NCBI GenBank assembly: GCA_050953005.1
Contig: JBMNLV010000014.1
Span: 1 to 64,000 of the forward strand
Direction: 5' to 3'
DNA: 64,000 bases
DNA from: UBA6115 sp050953005
Lineage (GTDB): Bacteria > Bacillota > Clostridia > Christensenellales > Aristaeellaceae
Shown: one piece after another, positions 52,740-60,750 of the stretch
Layout of the letters: each line of letters begins with the position of its first letter
Position numbering within the stretch: the first letter of the stretch is position 1
Notes under the pieces: generated by a model
What the model was told of the DNA's origin: nothing
The model's database searches: none
What the model saw: the letters and a program-made list of their open reading frames with translations, nothing else
Made by a program: the position numbers and the translations under genes

Positions 52740-53756
52740 CTACAGTCTGATCTGTTGCTTTTGTTCTACCGAGCGCATGGCGGCAAACACCGCCCGCATA
52801 GTTTTCAGATTGTCTCTTCCGCTCGTTTCCGCCTCCTGCCGATGAACATAAGCCCTTCGGAGCGCACGGAGACATGAGGGAATCGCGATAAACACATGGC
52901 CACCGTGGATTGCCCAGTCATCCTCAGGGATATAGGCAAGCTTGTCAGGCTCCTGATAGGGATACATTTTAGCACCCATTTCACTTTCAATTTCAATGTT
53001 GTTCTGGGCATCCAGCGTGATGCTTCCCTTTTCAAATTGTATGAAGGCCTTGTAATGGAACCTGTGCGCCAGCGTACAAAGCACCGGATACCCGGCCTGC
53101 ATGCGCAGCAAAGACAGCGCCGTGTCATCCACCGGAATATCATGATAGGAAGAAACAGGTATTGTTAGAACCCCACTTATCTCCCCAAAGAGAAACCTGA
53201 CAACATCAAAGATATGCGGCCCCATATCACGCAATGCCATATGCTCCATCGTCCCAAGAGCCGGTTGTTTGCGGATGATATCCCTGTCAGGTGAACGCAT
53301 CTGAATATGAGCATGAAGCACCTTGCCCAAGGAAGTTGTTTCCATATGGCGCTTCAGGTTCTGGAACTGTGGCTGGTAACGGAAGTTTTCGTGTATGGCA
53401 TACCAAACCCCTGCTTTTTCACAGGCGTCAACCATACGTTGGCAGCTCTCTTCATCCAGGGACATGGGTTTCTGACAGATAATCGGTTTGCCTTTGTCCG
53501 CAGAAGCCAGCACCAGCTCCTCGTGAACCTCGGCGTCCGTGATAATGTCCACAATGTCATACTGAGTTTCCTCGAGAAGCTGCTCTACGGTTTCGTATAC
53601 CGCAGGTATATTAAACCGCTTTGCCGTGTCCTGCGCGCGTCCGAGCGTTCTGTTCCATACAGCCACGACCTCACATCCGATATCTTGCCAGGCTGCAATT
53701 TGAAACTGCGCCCAGTATCCAGTCCCCAAAACGGCGATTTTTAAACTTTCTTTCAT
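52740..53756 (-). CDS. Gfo/Idh/MocA oxidoreductase, probable D-apiose dehydrogenase (ApsD-like)
   Basis: This protein of about 338 residues has a canonical Rossmann loop AVLGTGYWAQFQIAAW, QKPMSLDEESCQRM (QKP in place of EKP), HENFRYQPQFQ and MALRDMGPHIFDVVRFLFG with the conserved Asp/His. As first gene of an operon with lactonase and oxidoisomerase it most likely oxidises D-apiose to the lactone, the job of ApsD, a member of this family. ATG 53756 behind AGGAGG is preferred to an adjacent GTG. A -35/-10 pair lies ~75 bases upstream. Confidence 0.75.
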   Translation of the reverse strand: MKESLKIAVLGTGYWAQFQIAAWQDIGCEVVAVWNRTLGRAQDTAKRFNIPAVYETVEQLLEETQYDIVDIITDAEVHEELVLASADKGKPIICQKPMSLDEESCQRMVDACEKAGVWYAIHENFRYQPQFQNLKRHMETTSLGKVLHAHIQMRSPDRDIIRKQPALGTMEHMALRDMGPHIFDVVRFLFGEISGVLTIPVSSYHDIPVDDTALSLLRMQAGYPVLCTLAHRFHYKAFIQFEKGSITLDAQNNIEIESEMGAKMYPYQEPDKLAYIPEDDWAIHGGHVFIAIPSCLRALRRAYVHRQEAETSGRDNLKTMRAVFAAMRSVEQKQQIRL

Positions 53757-53830
53757 CACGCCTCCTGATTGCTTTTTGCTCCGGTAAAGCTTTGTTTGAT
53801 ATATCGACGCATGGCATGTTCTTAATAAAC

Positions 53831-53859
53831 ATCATACGATTTATCAGAGGTCTTGTCCA
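53831..53859 (-). promoter_or_regulatory. Sigma-A-like promoter of the apionate operon
   Basis: Minus strand: TGGACA (53859-53854), 17-base spacer, TATGAT (53836-53831), both one base or so off consensus. It lies 75 bases before the ApsD-like start, in the 313-base region between the two divergent apiose operons. Confidence 0.55.
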
Positions 53860-54017
53860 GTTTTTCATTTGGCAATAGATTTTATTCGAGTAGTGAACGC
53901 GCAGTTTACCTATGAACCCTTGAGTGCCTCGGCAACCTGTGTTACGATACAGTTAAGCTTTAGTGAGGAATGCTTGTACCGATGTGTGGTCTTGACTAAT
54001 TTATCAATTGGTGCAGA

Positions 54018-54032
54018 GATCAGGGGCTGATC
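54018..54032. promoter_or_regulatory. Palindrome, possible operator
   Basis: GATCAG-GGG-CTGATC is a perfect inverted repeat 41 bases upstream of the LacI-type start, within the divergent intergenic region 53757-54072. It could be a binding site for the LacI-type or another regulator. It does not match the usual central-CG LacI consensus, so the call is weak. Confidence 0.3.
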
Positions 54033-54072
54033 AATACAAAATTGAAATGTCTAGAAAATAGGGGGTTCAAAG

Positions 54073-54276
54073 TTGAAACCTAAAGTTCGAATTCGGGATA
54101 TTGCAAAAGCGGTGGGTGTATCGCCTGCAACGGTGTCCAATGCTTTGAATAGAAAGCCGGGGGTAAGCAAGGAAAATACTCAACTGATACTAAAAACAGC
54201 TAGACAAATGGGCTATGAAGCGATAAAAACCAACCCATTGAATGGGAAAAATCACATTCGCAACTTTTTAGAGTGA
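54073..54276 (+). pseudogene. LacI-family regulator reduced to its DNA-binding domain
   Basis: Sixty-seven residues carrying a complete LacI helix-turn-helix (RIRDIAKAVGVSPATVSNALNRKPGVS) and hinge start (TARQMGYEAIKTNPLNGKN), then a stop. The ~270-residue sugar-binding effector domain of the family is absent, and nothing like it follows. TTG 54073 behind AGGGGG is a good start, so a short product may be made. It would bind DNA without sugar control, or not at all because dimer contacts are lost. It lies at the head of the rightward apiose operon. Confidence 0.75.
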
Positions 54277-54351
54277 AGAAGAATCAGTACAAGTCAACAT
54301 ATAACTGAAAAAGAGAACTCCAATGGCTGAACAAAAGTAGATCACTGGCAG

Positions 54352-54489
54352 ATGATTATCAATGGTATAGTTGTCATCGCTGCTAAAATTATTGTCATCG
54401 CTGCTAAAATTATTGTCATCGCTGCTAAAATTATTGACTTGGTGCAAAAAGACCTGCAGAATAAGGTGGGGTATTGGCTGCCCGGATAA
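54352..54489 (+). other. Small open frame built on a 7-residue repeat
   Basis: ATG 54352 opens a 45-codon frame reading MIINGIVVIAAKI, with VIAAKII three times in a row, then IDLVQKDLQNKVGYWLPG. The repeat would make an amphipathic or membrane-seeking helix. No good ribosome site precedes it and it may be untranslated. It ends 20 bases before the transketolase gene. Apart from this frame and the repeat, 54277-54509 holds nothing I can name. Confidence 0.25.
54371..54433. repeat. Three perfect 21-bp tandem repeats
   Basis: TTGTCATCGCTGCTAAAATTA occurs three times without a mismatch (54371, 54392, 54413), and the next bases repeat its first four. The unit is a multiple of three and so keeps the reading frame of the small open frame around it. 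It lies between the truncated LacI gene and the transketolase start. Confidence 0.9.
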
Positions 54490-54509
54490 AATAAATGGAG
54501 AGATTTGTC

Positions 54510-55340
54510 ATGGATGCGACAACCATTGCTGCGCGTGCTAACCTCAGGCGTGCCGGTGTCTTAACAATGATACATAATTCCAACGCCGGCCACATAGGCG
54601 GTTCCCTGTCGGAGTTGGATATTCTAAGTGTCCTGTATGATAGCGTAATGAATATCAGCCCACAACTGGCTCAGGATCCGGATCGTGATCGCTTCCTGCT
54701 AAGCAAGGGGCACAGTGTGGAAGGATATTTGGTAGTTCTTGCGGACAAAGGTTTTTTCCCTAAGGAGGAATTACGTACCTTTTCCCGGGCGGGCAGCCGG
54801 CTGATTGGACATCCAACCAATCGGGTGCCAGGAGTGGAGATGTGTACGGGAGCCTTGGGACACGGCCTGTCTATCGGTGTAGGCATGGCATTGGCGGCAA
54901 AGAGATTGAATAAAAGCTACCGGACCTTTGTCCTGATGGGCGATGGTGAACAGGCAGAAGGCAGTGTATGGGAAGCTGCGATGGCTGGCGCGAACTATCG
55001 CCTGGACAACCTTTTCGCTATCATCGATCGCAATGGTCTGCAGATTTCCGGCAAAACTGAAGATGTGATGGCTTTGGAGAGCTTCGCTGAGAAATGGCGT
55101 GCCTTTGGCTGGGATGTCTCCGAAGCTGACGGCCACAACGTACAGGAGCTGCTGGACTATTTCCATTCCCGTAAGTCCGACGGCAAGCCCCACTGCCTGA
55201 TTTGTCACACGATCAAGGCCAAGGGTCTGCCCGCGGGCGAGAACCGGAAAGAATGGCACCACAAGGTGCCCAACCGGCAGCAAGTGGATGAGGCGCTGGC
55301 CGCGCTGGGTGTGAAAGGAGTATCCTGGTATGAAAACTGA
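54510..55340 (+). CDS. Transketolase N-terminal subunit (AptA/AptB-type split transketolase)
   Basis: This 276-residue TPP-binding half has HNSNAGHIGGSLSELDIL, LSKGHSVEGYL, GHPTNRVPGVEMCTGALGHGLS and the TPP/magnesium motif GDGEQAEGSVWEAA...N (about 149-175). Split transketolases of this kind serve several pentose routes. With an FGGY kinase and isomerase in an apiose island, the best fit is the D-apulose-4-phosphate transketolase, which passes a two-carbon unit to glyceraldehyde 3-phosphate. ATG 54510 behind GGAGAG is preferred to ATG 54495. The end overlaps the second subunit by 11 bases. Confidence 0.85.
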   Translation: MDATTIAARANLRRAGVLTMIHNSNAGHIGGSLSELDILSVLYDSVMNISPQLAQDPDRDRFLLSKGHSVEGYLVVLADKGFFPKEELRTFSRAGSRLIGHPTNRVPGVEMCTGALGHGLSIGVGMALAAKRLNKSYRTFVLMGDGEQAEGSVWEAAMAGANYRLDNLFAIIDRNGLQISGKTEDVMALESFAEKWRAFGWDVSEADGHNVQELLDYFHSRKSDGKPHCLICHTIKAKGLPAGENRKEWHHKVPNRQQVDEALAALGVKGVSWYEN

Positions 55341-56256
55341 AGCTGTCCGCATGGCTTTCACAGCAGCGCTGCTGGAAGCTGCCAAAGAAAACCCTGTCCT
55401 CTATGCTATTACGACAGACAGTCGCGGCTCAGTTACCCTGAATGATTTTGCCGGTCAGCTGCCTGATCAGTTTGTAGAGATGGGCATCGCGGAGCAAAAC
55501 GCGGTGGGCGTGTCCGCCGGATTGGCTAATGCCGGGCTGCGTCCCTTTGTGTGCGGCCCCGCCTGTTTTTATTCCATGCGTGCTTCCGAGCAAATCAAGG
55601 TGGATGTAGCCTACTCCGAGATGAACGTCAAGATCATCGGTGTGTCCGGCGGCGTCTCCTATGGAGCCCTCGGCACCAGCCACCACTCCACGCAAGATAT
55701 CGCGCTGATGTGCGCCATCGCAGGGCTGGAGGTTTTTCTGCCCGCGGATGGGCCACAGATGCGCGCGCTGATGCAACACCTGACCGTCTCCGATACCCCG
55801 GCCTATGTGCGCATGGGGCGTGGTGCAGTGCCCAATGTGTACGATGACCCGGCTCCCTTTATACCCGGTAAAGCCAACAGGCTGCGCGAGGGCGACAACC
55901 TGTCCCTGATTGCCTGCGGAGAGATGGTCTATTATGCTTTGGGGGCGGCGGAACTGCTCGCTCAACAGGGTGTGTCCTCTTCGGTTTATGACATGCATAC
56001 CCTCAGCCCGCTGGATGAAACCGCAGTCCTGGAGGCCGCGCAGACCGGACTGGTGGTCACCGTGGAAGAGCACTGCGTACATGGCGGCCTGGGCAGCGCG
56101 GTAGCTTCCGTGCTGGCGCAGCGCAAGCCTACCCGGATGCGCATTTTGGGTCTTCCCAAGGAGCAGCTTTACAACGGCTCCTCCGCTGAGGTCTTCGCCC
56201 ATTATGGCTTGACGGCCGAGGGCATCGCGCAATCCTGCATGGAGGTCATTGCTTGA
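55330..56256 (+). CDS. Transketolase C-terminal subunit
   Basis: This 308-residue pyrimidine-binding half has ITTDSRGSVTLNDFA, the catalytic glutamate in FVEMGIAEQNAVGVSAGLA, GVSGGVSYGALGTSHHSTQDIALM, and a C-terminal domain with YDMHTLSPLDE and VTVEEHCVHGGLGSAVA. It must pair with the preceding subunit to form the active site. GGAGT precedes ATG 55330. Its stop overlaps the kinase start (TTGA), so at least three genes are coupled. The context suggests apulose 4-phosphate as donor. Confidence 0.87.
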   Translation: MKTEAVRMAFTAALLEAAKENPVLYAITTDSRGSVTLNDFAGQLPDQFVEMGIAEQNAVGVSAGLANAGLRPFVCGPACFYSMRASEQIKVDVAYSEMNVKIIGVSGGVSYGALGTSHHSTQDIALMCAIAGLEVFLPADGPQMRALMQHLTVSDTPAYVRMGRGAVPNVYDDPAPFIPGKANRLREGDNLSLIACGEMVYYALGAAELLAQQGVSSSVYDMHTLSPLDETAVLEAAQTGLVVTVEEHCVHGGLGSAVASVLAQRKPTRMRILGLPKEQLYNGSSAEVFAHYGLTAEGIAQSCMEVIA

Positions 56257-57710
56257 TAAGCTCAACATATATCCTGGCCATTGATCAAAGCACAGCCGCC
56301 ACCAAGGTCTACCTGCTGGATGCCGCTGGAAAGATCACCGGCCGTTTTTCCAAACCTCACCAGCAGTTTTATCCCAAGCCGGGCTATGTGGAACATGACG
56401 CAGAGGAAATCTGGCGCAATCTTGTCCATGGCATCCGCGCTGTCAGCCAGAACAGGCAGCGCATCACGGGGATCGCGCTGACCAATCAGCGGGAAACTAC
56501 GGTTTTCTGGGACCGGGACAACGGTAAGCCCCTGTGTCCCGCTATCGTCTGGCAGGATGTGCGCGGGGAATATCTCTGCGGAGAGCTGGCTGAGCATGCC
56601 GGACGCGTGCGCCAATTGACCGGGCTTACATTGTCCGCCTATTTCCCTGCGGTCAAGGCGGCTGCCAAATTTCGCGAGGCGCCGGAATTGCTACGCTTGG
56701 CTGAGGAGGGGCGGCTGTGCGTTGGTACCATCGACAGCTATCTGCTCTTCCGCCTGACCGGGGGCCGCGTCTTCGCCACCGACGTCAGCAACGCCAGCCG
56801 TACTCTGCTGATGAATCTCCACACCCTGGACTTCAGCCCGGAGCTGTGCTCACTTTTTGGTATCCCAATACGCTGCCTGCCAAAGATCTTGCCTTCAGAT
56901 GCGCTCTTTGGGCAGGTTGAGCTTGGGGACAGGGGCCCGGTCCCCATCCATGCCGTTATGGGCGACAGTCATGCCGCCCTGTACGGGCAGGGCTGCCATG
57001 AGGCAGGCATGGTAAAGGCCACCTTTGGCACCGGATCCTCTGTCATGATGAACATCGGGCGAATGCCCATTCTTTCACAAAACGGACTGTCCACCTCGGT
57101 GGGTTATTCCTATGGCAAACAGACCTGCTATGTGCTGGAGGGTAATGTGACCTCCAGTGGGGACGCCCTGCGCTGGCTGGTGGAGGAAGCCGGGCTGGCG
57201 CATGATCTGGCGGAGGTTGAAGCCGTTGCGCGGGACACCCCCGACACCGGCGGAGTCTACCTAGTGCCCGCCTTCTCTGGATTGGGCGCGCCTCACAACA
57301 AACCATCCGCGCGAGCGACCATCAGCGGCCTCAGCCGGGGCAGTACAAGGCGGCATATTCTTCGCGCAGCACTGGAGAGCATCGCCTATCAGGATGCCGA
57401 CATCATCCAAGCCATGCAGCAGGATACCGGCAGTCGGGTGGTCGAACTTCGGGTGGACGGCGGCCCGACATCCAACTCAGTGCTGATGCAGTTCCTGGCT
57501 GATCTGGTCGGCTGCAATGTGCAAACTGCAATCAACAACGAACTCAGCGCCTTGGGCGCTGGCTATATGGCTGGCCGGGCGTTAGGTGTTTATAGTCCGG
57601 AGATAAGCGTCGGGCAAGGAAAACGGTATACAGCCAGCCAGAATGAGGCTTGGCGTAGAGATAAGCTACAAGGCTGGCATGCAGCGATTCATCGCAGCGT
57701 TGATATATGA
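56253..57710 (+). CDS. FGGY-family carbohydrate kinase, probable D-apulose kinase
   Basis: This 485-residue kinase has YILAIDQSTAATKVYLLD as phosphate loop, GIALTNQRETTVFWDRDNGKPLCPAIVWQD (glycerol/xylulokinase-like), VMGDSHAALYGQGC, GTGSSVMMNIG and the C-terminal RVDGGPTSNSVLMQFLADLVGCNV. It uses ATP to phosphorylate a polyol or ketose. Between a split transketolase and an isomerase-fold gene the best guess is D-apulose; L-erythrulose from the oxidative branch is an alternative. The start is TTG 56253, with GGAGG six bases upstream inside the transketolase gene. Confidence 0.83.
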   Translation: MISSTYILAIDQSTAATKVYLLDAAGKITGRFSKPHQQFYPKPGYVEHDAEEIWRNLVHGIRAVSQNRQRITGIALTNQRETTVFWDRDNGKPLCPAIVWQDVRGEYLCGELAEHAGRVRQLTGLTLSAYFPAVKAAAKFREAPELLRLAEEGRLCVGTIDSYLLFRLTGGRVFATDVSNASRTLLMNLHTLDFSPELCSLFGIPIRCLPKILPSDALFGQVELGDRGPVPIHAVMGDSHAALYGQGCHEAGMVKATFGTGSSVMMNIGRMPILSQNGLSTSVGYSYGKQTCYVLEGNVTSSGDALRWLVEEAGLAHDLAEVEAVARDTPDTGGVYLVPAFSGLGAPHNKPSARATISGLSRGSTRRHILRAALESIAYQDADIIQAMQQDTGSRVVELRVDGGPTSNSVLMQFLADLVGCNVQTAINNELSALGAGYMAGRALGVYSPEISVGQGKRYTASQNEAWRRDKLQGWHAAIHRSVDI

Positions 57711-57732
57711 AGATGTATTGGAGGAACGGATC

Positions 57733-59139
57733 ATGGCAGTATTTGGAGTATTGATCAGCAACCGCAGCTTTTTCCCAGCACACCTGGTGGCGTCCACCCG
57801 GGAAAAACTACTTAAGGCTCTAAAGGATTGGGGGCATGAGGTCATTACCCTCTCCCCTGAGCAGACAACTATGGGGCAGACTATGACATATGAGGAAGCG
57901 CTGCAATGTGCCAAGCTCTTCCGTGACAATATGGACCGCTTGGATGGTATCATTGTCTCACTCCCCAATTTTGGTGAAGAAACTGGCATTGCTGATGCGT
58001 TGAAGATGAGCAAATGTGAGGTGCCCATCTTGATTCAGGCATGTGATGATGATTTTGACAAACTGCAGCTTGAAAACCGCCGGGACGCATTTTGCGGCAA
58101 GCTCAGCGTCTGTAATAATCTTTATCAATATGGCATAAAGTACAGCCTGACCACACGCCACACCTGCCCGGTGGATGGCGAAGAATTCCAAAAGGATGTT
58201 GACTGGTTTACCCGGGTATGCGCAGTAGTCAAAGCTATGCGCAGCGCCAGGATAGGTCAAATTGGTGCACGCGTCATGCCCTTTCGCACGGTACGCTATT
58301 CCGAAAAGCTGCTGCAAAACGCCGGTATGACCGTGGTAACAGAGGATTTTAGCGAGATTTTTGCTGACATCGAACAGATTACAGATCCAGATGTCATCGG
58401 CGAAAAAATCCTGGAAATCCAGAAATATGCCAAGATTGCTGATGGTATTGAGAACGAAAAGGTTTTGCGTCAAGCTAAGTTGTCCATTGCGCTGGAAAAT
58501 TGGATGGAGAAGCACCACTGTGACGCCAGCGCTATCCAATGCTGGGATAGCATTGAGGCCAATTATGGCTGTGCCGCCTGCCTGAGCATGTCCATGATGA
58601 GCGAAAAGGGAATGCCTTCTGCCTGTGAGACTGACATCATGGGGGCAGTTAGCATGCTGGCGCTGCTGCGCGCTTCGGGCAACCCTCCGATTTACCAGGA
58701 TTGGAACAACAATTACAAGAATGAAAGCAACAAGTGCATCAATGTGCACTGCTCCAACTATCCGGTCAGCGCTTTTGAAACGGTTCCGGAGATAGAAAAC
58801 CTGGATATCCTGGCTACCACCTTAGGTACGGAGGTGTCCTTTGGTGCCCTCAAGGGACGTGTGCGCCCGGGCGTAATGACATACCTGAAGATTTCCACCG
58901 ATGACCGCCGGGGTATCATTAAATGCTATTTGGGCGAAGGAGAATTTACTGTTGACCCACTTCCCACCTTTGGCGGCGTTGCGGTTTGCCAAGTGCCAAG
59001 GCTCAATGAATTGATGCGCTATTTGACCCGAAATGGATATGAGCACCATGTTGCCATAACCCATGCTGCGGTGGCAGATGTGCTGGAAGAAGCGCTGGGG
59101 AACTATATGGGTTGGGAGGTTTATCACCACAAGGGATGA
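57733..59139 (+). CDS. L-fucose/L-arabinose isomerase-fold protein, possible D-apiose isomerase
   Basis: This 468-residue protein of the fucose/arabinose isomerase family has VLISNRSFFPAHLV at the start, LDGIIVSLPNFGEETGIADAL, QIGARVMPFRTVRYSE, WDSIEANYGCAACLSMSMM, SACETDIMGAVSMLAL with metal-site Glu/Asp, and CSNYPVSAF with the loop before the second domain. Such enzymes interconvert aldoses and ketoses using Mn2+. The pathway needs D-apiose to D-apulose, and this is the only candidate in the operon. ATG 57733 behind GGAGGA is chosen over a frame overlapping the kinase. Confidence 0.75.
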   Translation: MAVFGVLISNRSFFPAHLVASTREKLLKALKDWGHEVITLSPEQTTMGQTMTYEEALQCAKLFRDNMDRLDGIIVSLPNFGEETGIADALKMSKCEVPILIQACDDDFDKLQLENRRDAFCGKLSVCNNLYQYGIKYSLTTRHTCPVDGEEFQKDVDWFTRVCAVVKAMRSARIGQIGARVMPFRTVRYSEKLLQNAGMTVVTEDFSEIFADIEQITDPDVIGEKILEIQKYAKIADGIENEKVLRQAKLSIALENWMEKHHCDASAIQCWDSIEANYGCAACLSMSMMSEKGMPSACETDIMGAVSMLALLRASGNPPIYQDWNNNYKNESNKCINVHCSNYPVSAFETVPEIENLDILATTLGTEVSFGALKGRVRPGVMTYLKISTDDRRGIIKCYLGEGEFTVDPLPTFGGVAVCQVPRLNELMRYLTRNGYEHHVAITHAAVADVLEEALGNYMGWEVYHHKG

Positions 59140-59220
59140 GGAGGTATAACAGCCGCTTGCGACGCGTAGCGGTATCAACATGCGGATGCCTAATCCCCGA
59201 CAGAAAAGGAGAAAATCGTT

Positions 59221-60750
59221 ATGAAGACAAAAGATGCTTTGGAGTTCACCACCACAGTGGAACGCTGGGGTGTATTTGAACTCAGCCTGCGCGCAGAGCC
59301 TGTGGGAAACCCTTTTGTGGACAGCGCATTCCATGCAACCTTCACAGGTAGTCACGAGCAGAAGACCGTGTCCGGGTTTTATGATGGGGATGGCATCTTC
59401 AAGGTGCGCTTCATGCCATCTTTTGAAGACAGTTACCAGTTTGAAACCGCGGGAAATTTCCCCGGCGCCAACACCAGCGGCAGCTTCACGGTAACCGAGT
59501 CCGCTTCGAACAACAGAGGAATGGTGCGCGTGCGGGGTTTTCATTTTGAGTATGAGGACGGCACACCCTTCTATCCCATCGGCACCACCTGTTATGTATG
59601 GAATCTGCAGGAGGAAGCCATCCGGGAACAAACCCTGGCTACCCTGGCGCAGGGGTATTTTAACAAAATACGTTTCTGTGTCTTCCCCAAGCACTACCTC
59701 TACAACCTGCACGAACCAGTGACCTACCCCTATGAGGGCAGTCCCTGCGTTTTCACCTGGGATGGCTGTGGCAGCTTCTACAACCAAATGTCTGTGCAAC
59801 CCGGCAACGATTGGGATTTCACTCGCTTCAACCCTGCCCATTTCCGACTGGTGGAGGATTGCATCGTTCGGCTGGGTGAAATAGGCATTGAAGCCGACCT
59901 CATTCTCTTTCACCCCTATGACCGATGGGGCTTTTCACAAATGAGCCCGCAGCAGGATGAGCTCTACCTGCGTTACACGCTGGCCCGTTTTTCCGCCTAC
60001 CGCAATGTCTGGTGGTCGCTGGCAAACGAGTACGACCTGATGCGGACCAAAAGTATCGCGGATTGGGAGCGCATTGCCGACATTATTGTGGAATCAGACC
60101 CCTACTTCCACCTGCGCTCCATTCACAACTGCATGCCCATGTTCGACTACACCCGTCCCTGGATTACCCATTGCAGTATCCAGCGGCAGGATCTGTATAA
60201 ATGCGCGGAATATACCGCGGATTTCCGCGTCCGCTATGGCAAACCCGTGGTGTTGGATGAGATTGCCTATGAGGGGGATATTGACCAAGGATGGGGCAAC
60301 ATCACCGCCCAGGAGATGGTGCGCAGGTTCTGGGAAGCCGCCATGCGCGGCGGTTATGCCAGCCACGGAGAAACCTATGAGCGCCCGGACGGCCTGCTCT
60401 GGTGGAGCCATGGCAAGCAGCTACACGGTGAAAGCCCGGCTCGGCTGGCCTTCCTGCACAGCATCCTGTGCCAAACCCCCGGCCATGGCCTCAGAATGGC
60501 CCAAGGATCCTGGGACGAGGTGGCAGCAACCGCGGAAGGTCTTGACGCCAGTGGCTACCACCTGTACTACTATGGCTTCGGGCGGCCTTTCCGCCGGCTC
60601 TTTAATATGCCACCCGGCGAACGCTATAAGGCTGAGGTTATTGACACCTGGGAGATGACCATCACCGATGCCGGCGAGCACAGTGGAATCTTTTCTATCC
60701 CATTGCCGCGCAAGCAGTGGATGGCTATCCGCCTCACCAGAATCGTTTAA
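59221..60750 (+). CDS. Apiosidase-like glycoside hydrolase (DUF5060-DUF4038-DUF5605, GH140-related)
   Basis: This 509-residue protein has no signal peptide and is therefore intracellular. The order is: N-terminal beta-sandwich DUF5060 (about 8-95, TTTVERWGVFELSLRAEPVGNPFVD); apiosidase-like TIM barrel DUF4038 (about 105-400, FEYEDGTPFYPIGTTCYVW, WWSLANEYDLM with the likely acid/base Glu, GKPVVLDEIAYEGD with the likely nucleophile Glu); C-terminal DUF5605-like sandwich. It would release apiose from imported apiosides. AAAGGAG precedes ATG 59221. Its stop overlaps the stop of the convergent response regulator. Confidence 0.82.
   Translation: MKTKDALEFTTTVERWGVFELSLRAEPVGNPFVDSAFHATFTGSHEQKTVSGFYDGDGIFKVRFMPSFEDSYQFETAGNFPGANTSGSFTVTESASNNRGMVRVRGFHFEYEDGTPFYPIGTTCYVWNLQEEAIREQTLATLAQGYFNKIRFCVFPKHYLYNLHEPVTYPYEGSPCVFTWDGCGSFYNQMSVQPGNDWDFTRFNPAHFRLVEDCIVRLGEIGIEADLILFHPYDRWGFSQMSPQQDELYLRYTLARFSAYRNVWWSLANEYDLMRTKSIADWERIADIIVESDPYFHLRSIHNCMPMFDYTRPWITHCSIQRQDLYKCAEYTADFRVRYGKPVVLDEIAYEGDIDQGWGNITAQEMVRRFWEAAMRGGYASHGETYERPDGLLWWSHGKQLHGESPARLAFLHSILCQTPGHGLRMAQGSWDEVAATAEGLDASGYHLYYYGFGRPFRRLFNMPPGERYKAEVIDTWEMTITDAGEHSGIFSIPLPRKQWMAIRLTRIV

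Noticed and set aside
54371..54433. Three 21-bp repeats considered as a CRISPR array
   Set aside because: The copies are directly adjacent without spacers and no cas gene is present.
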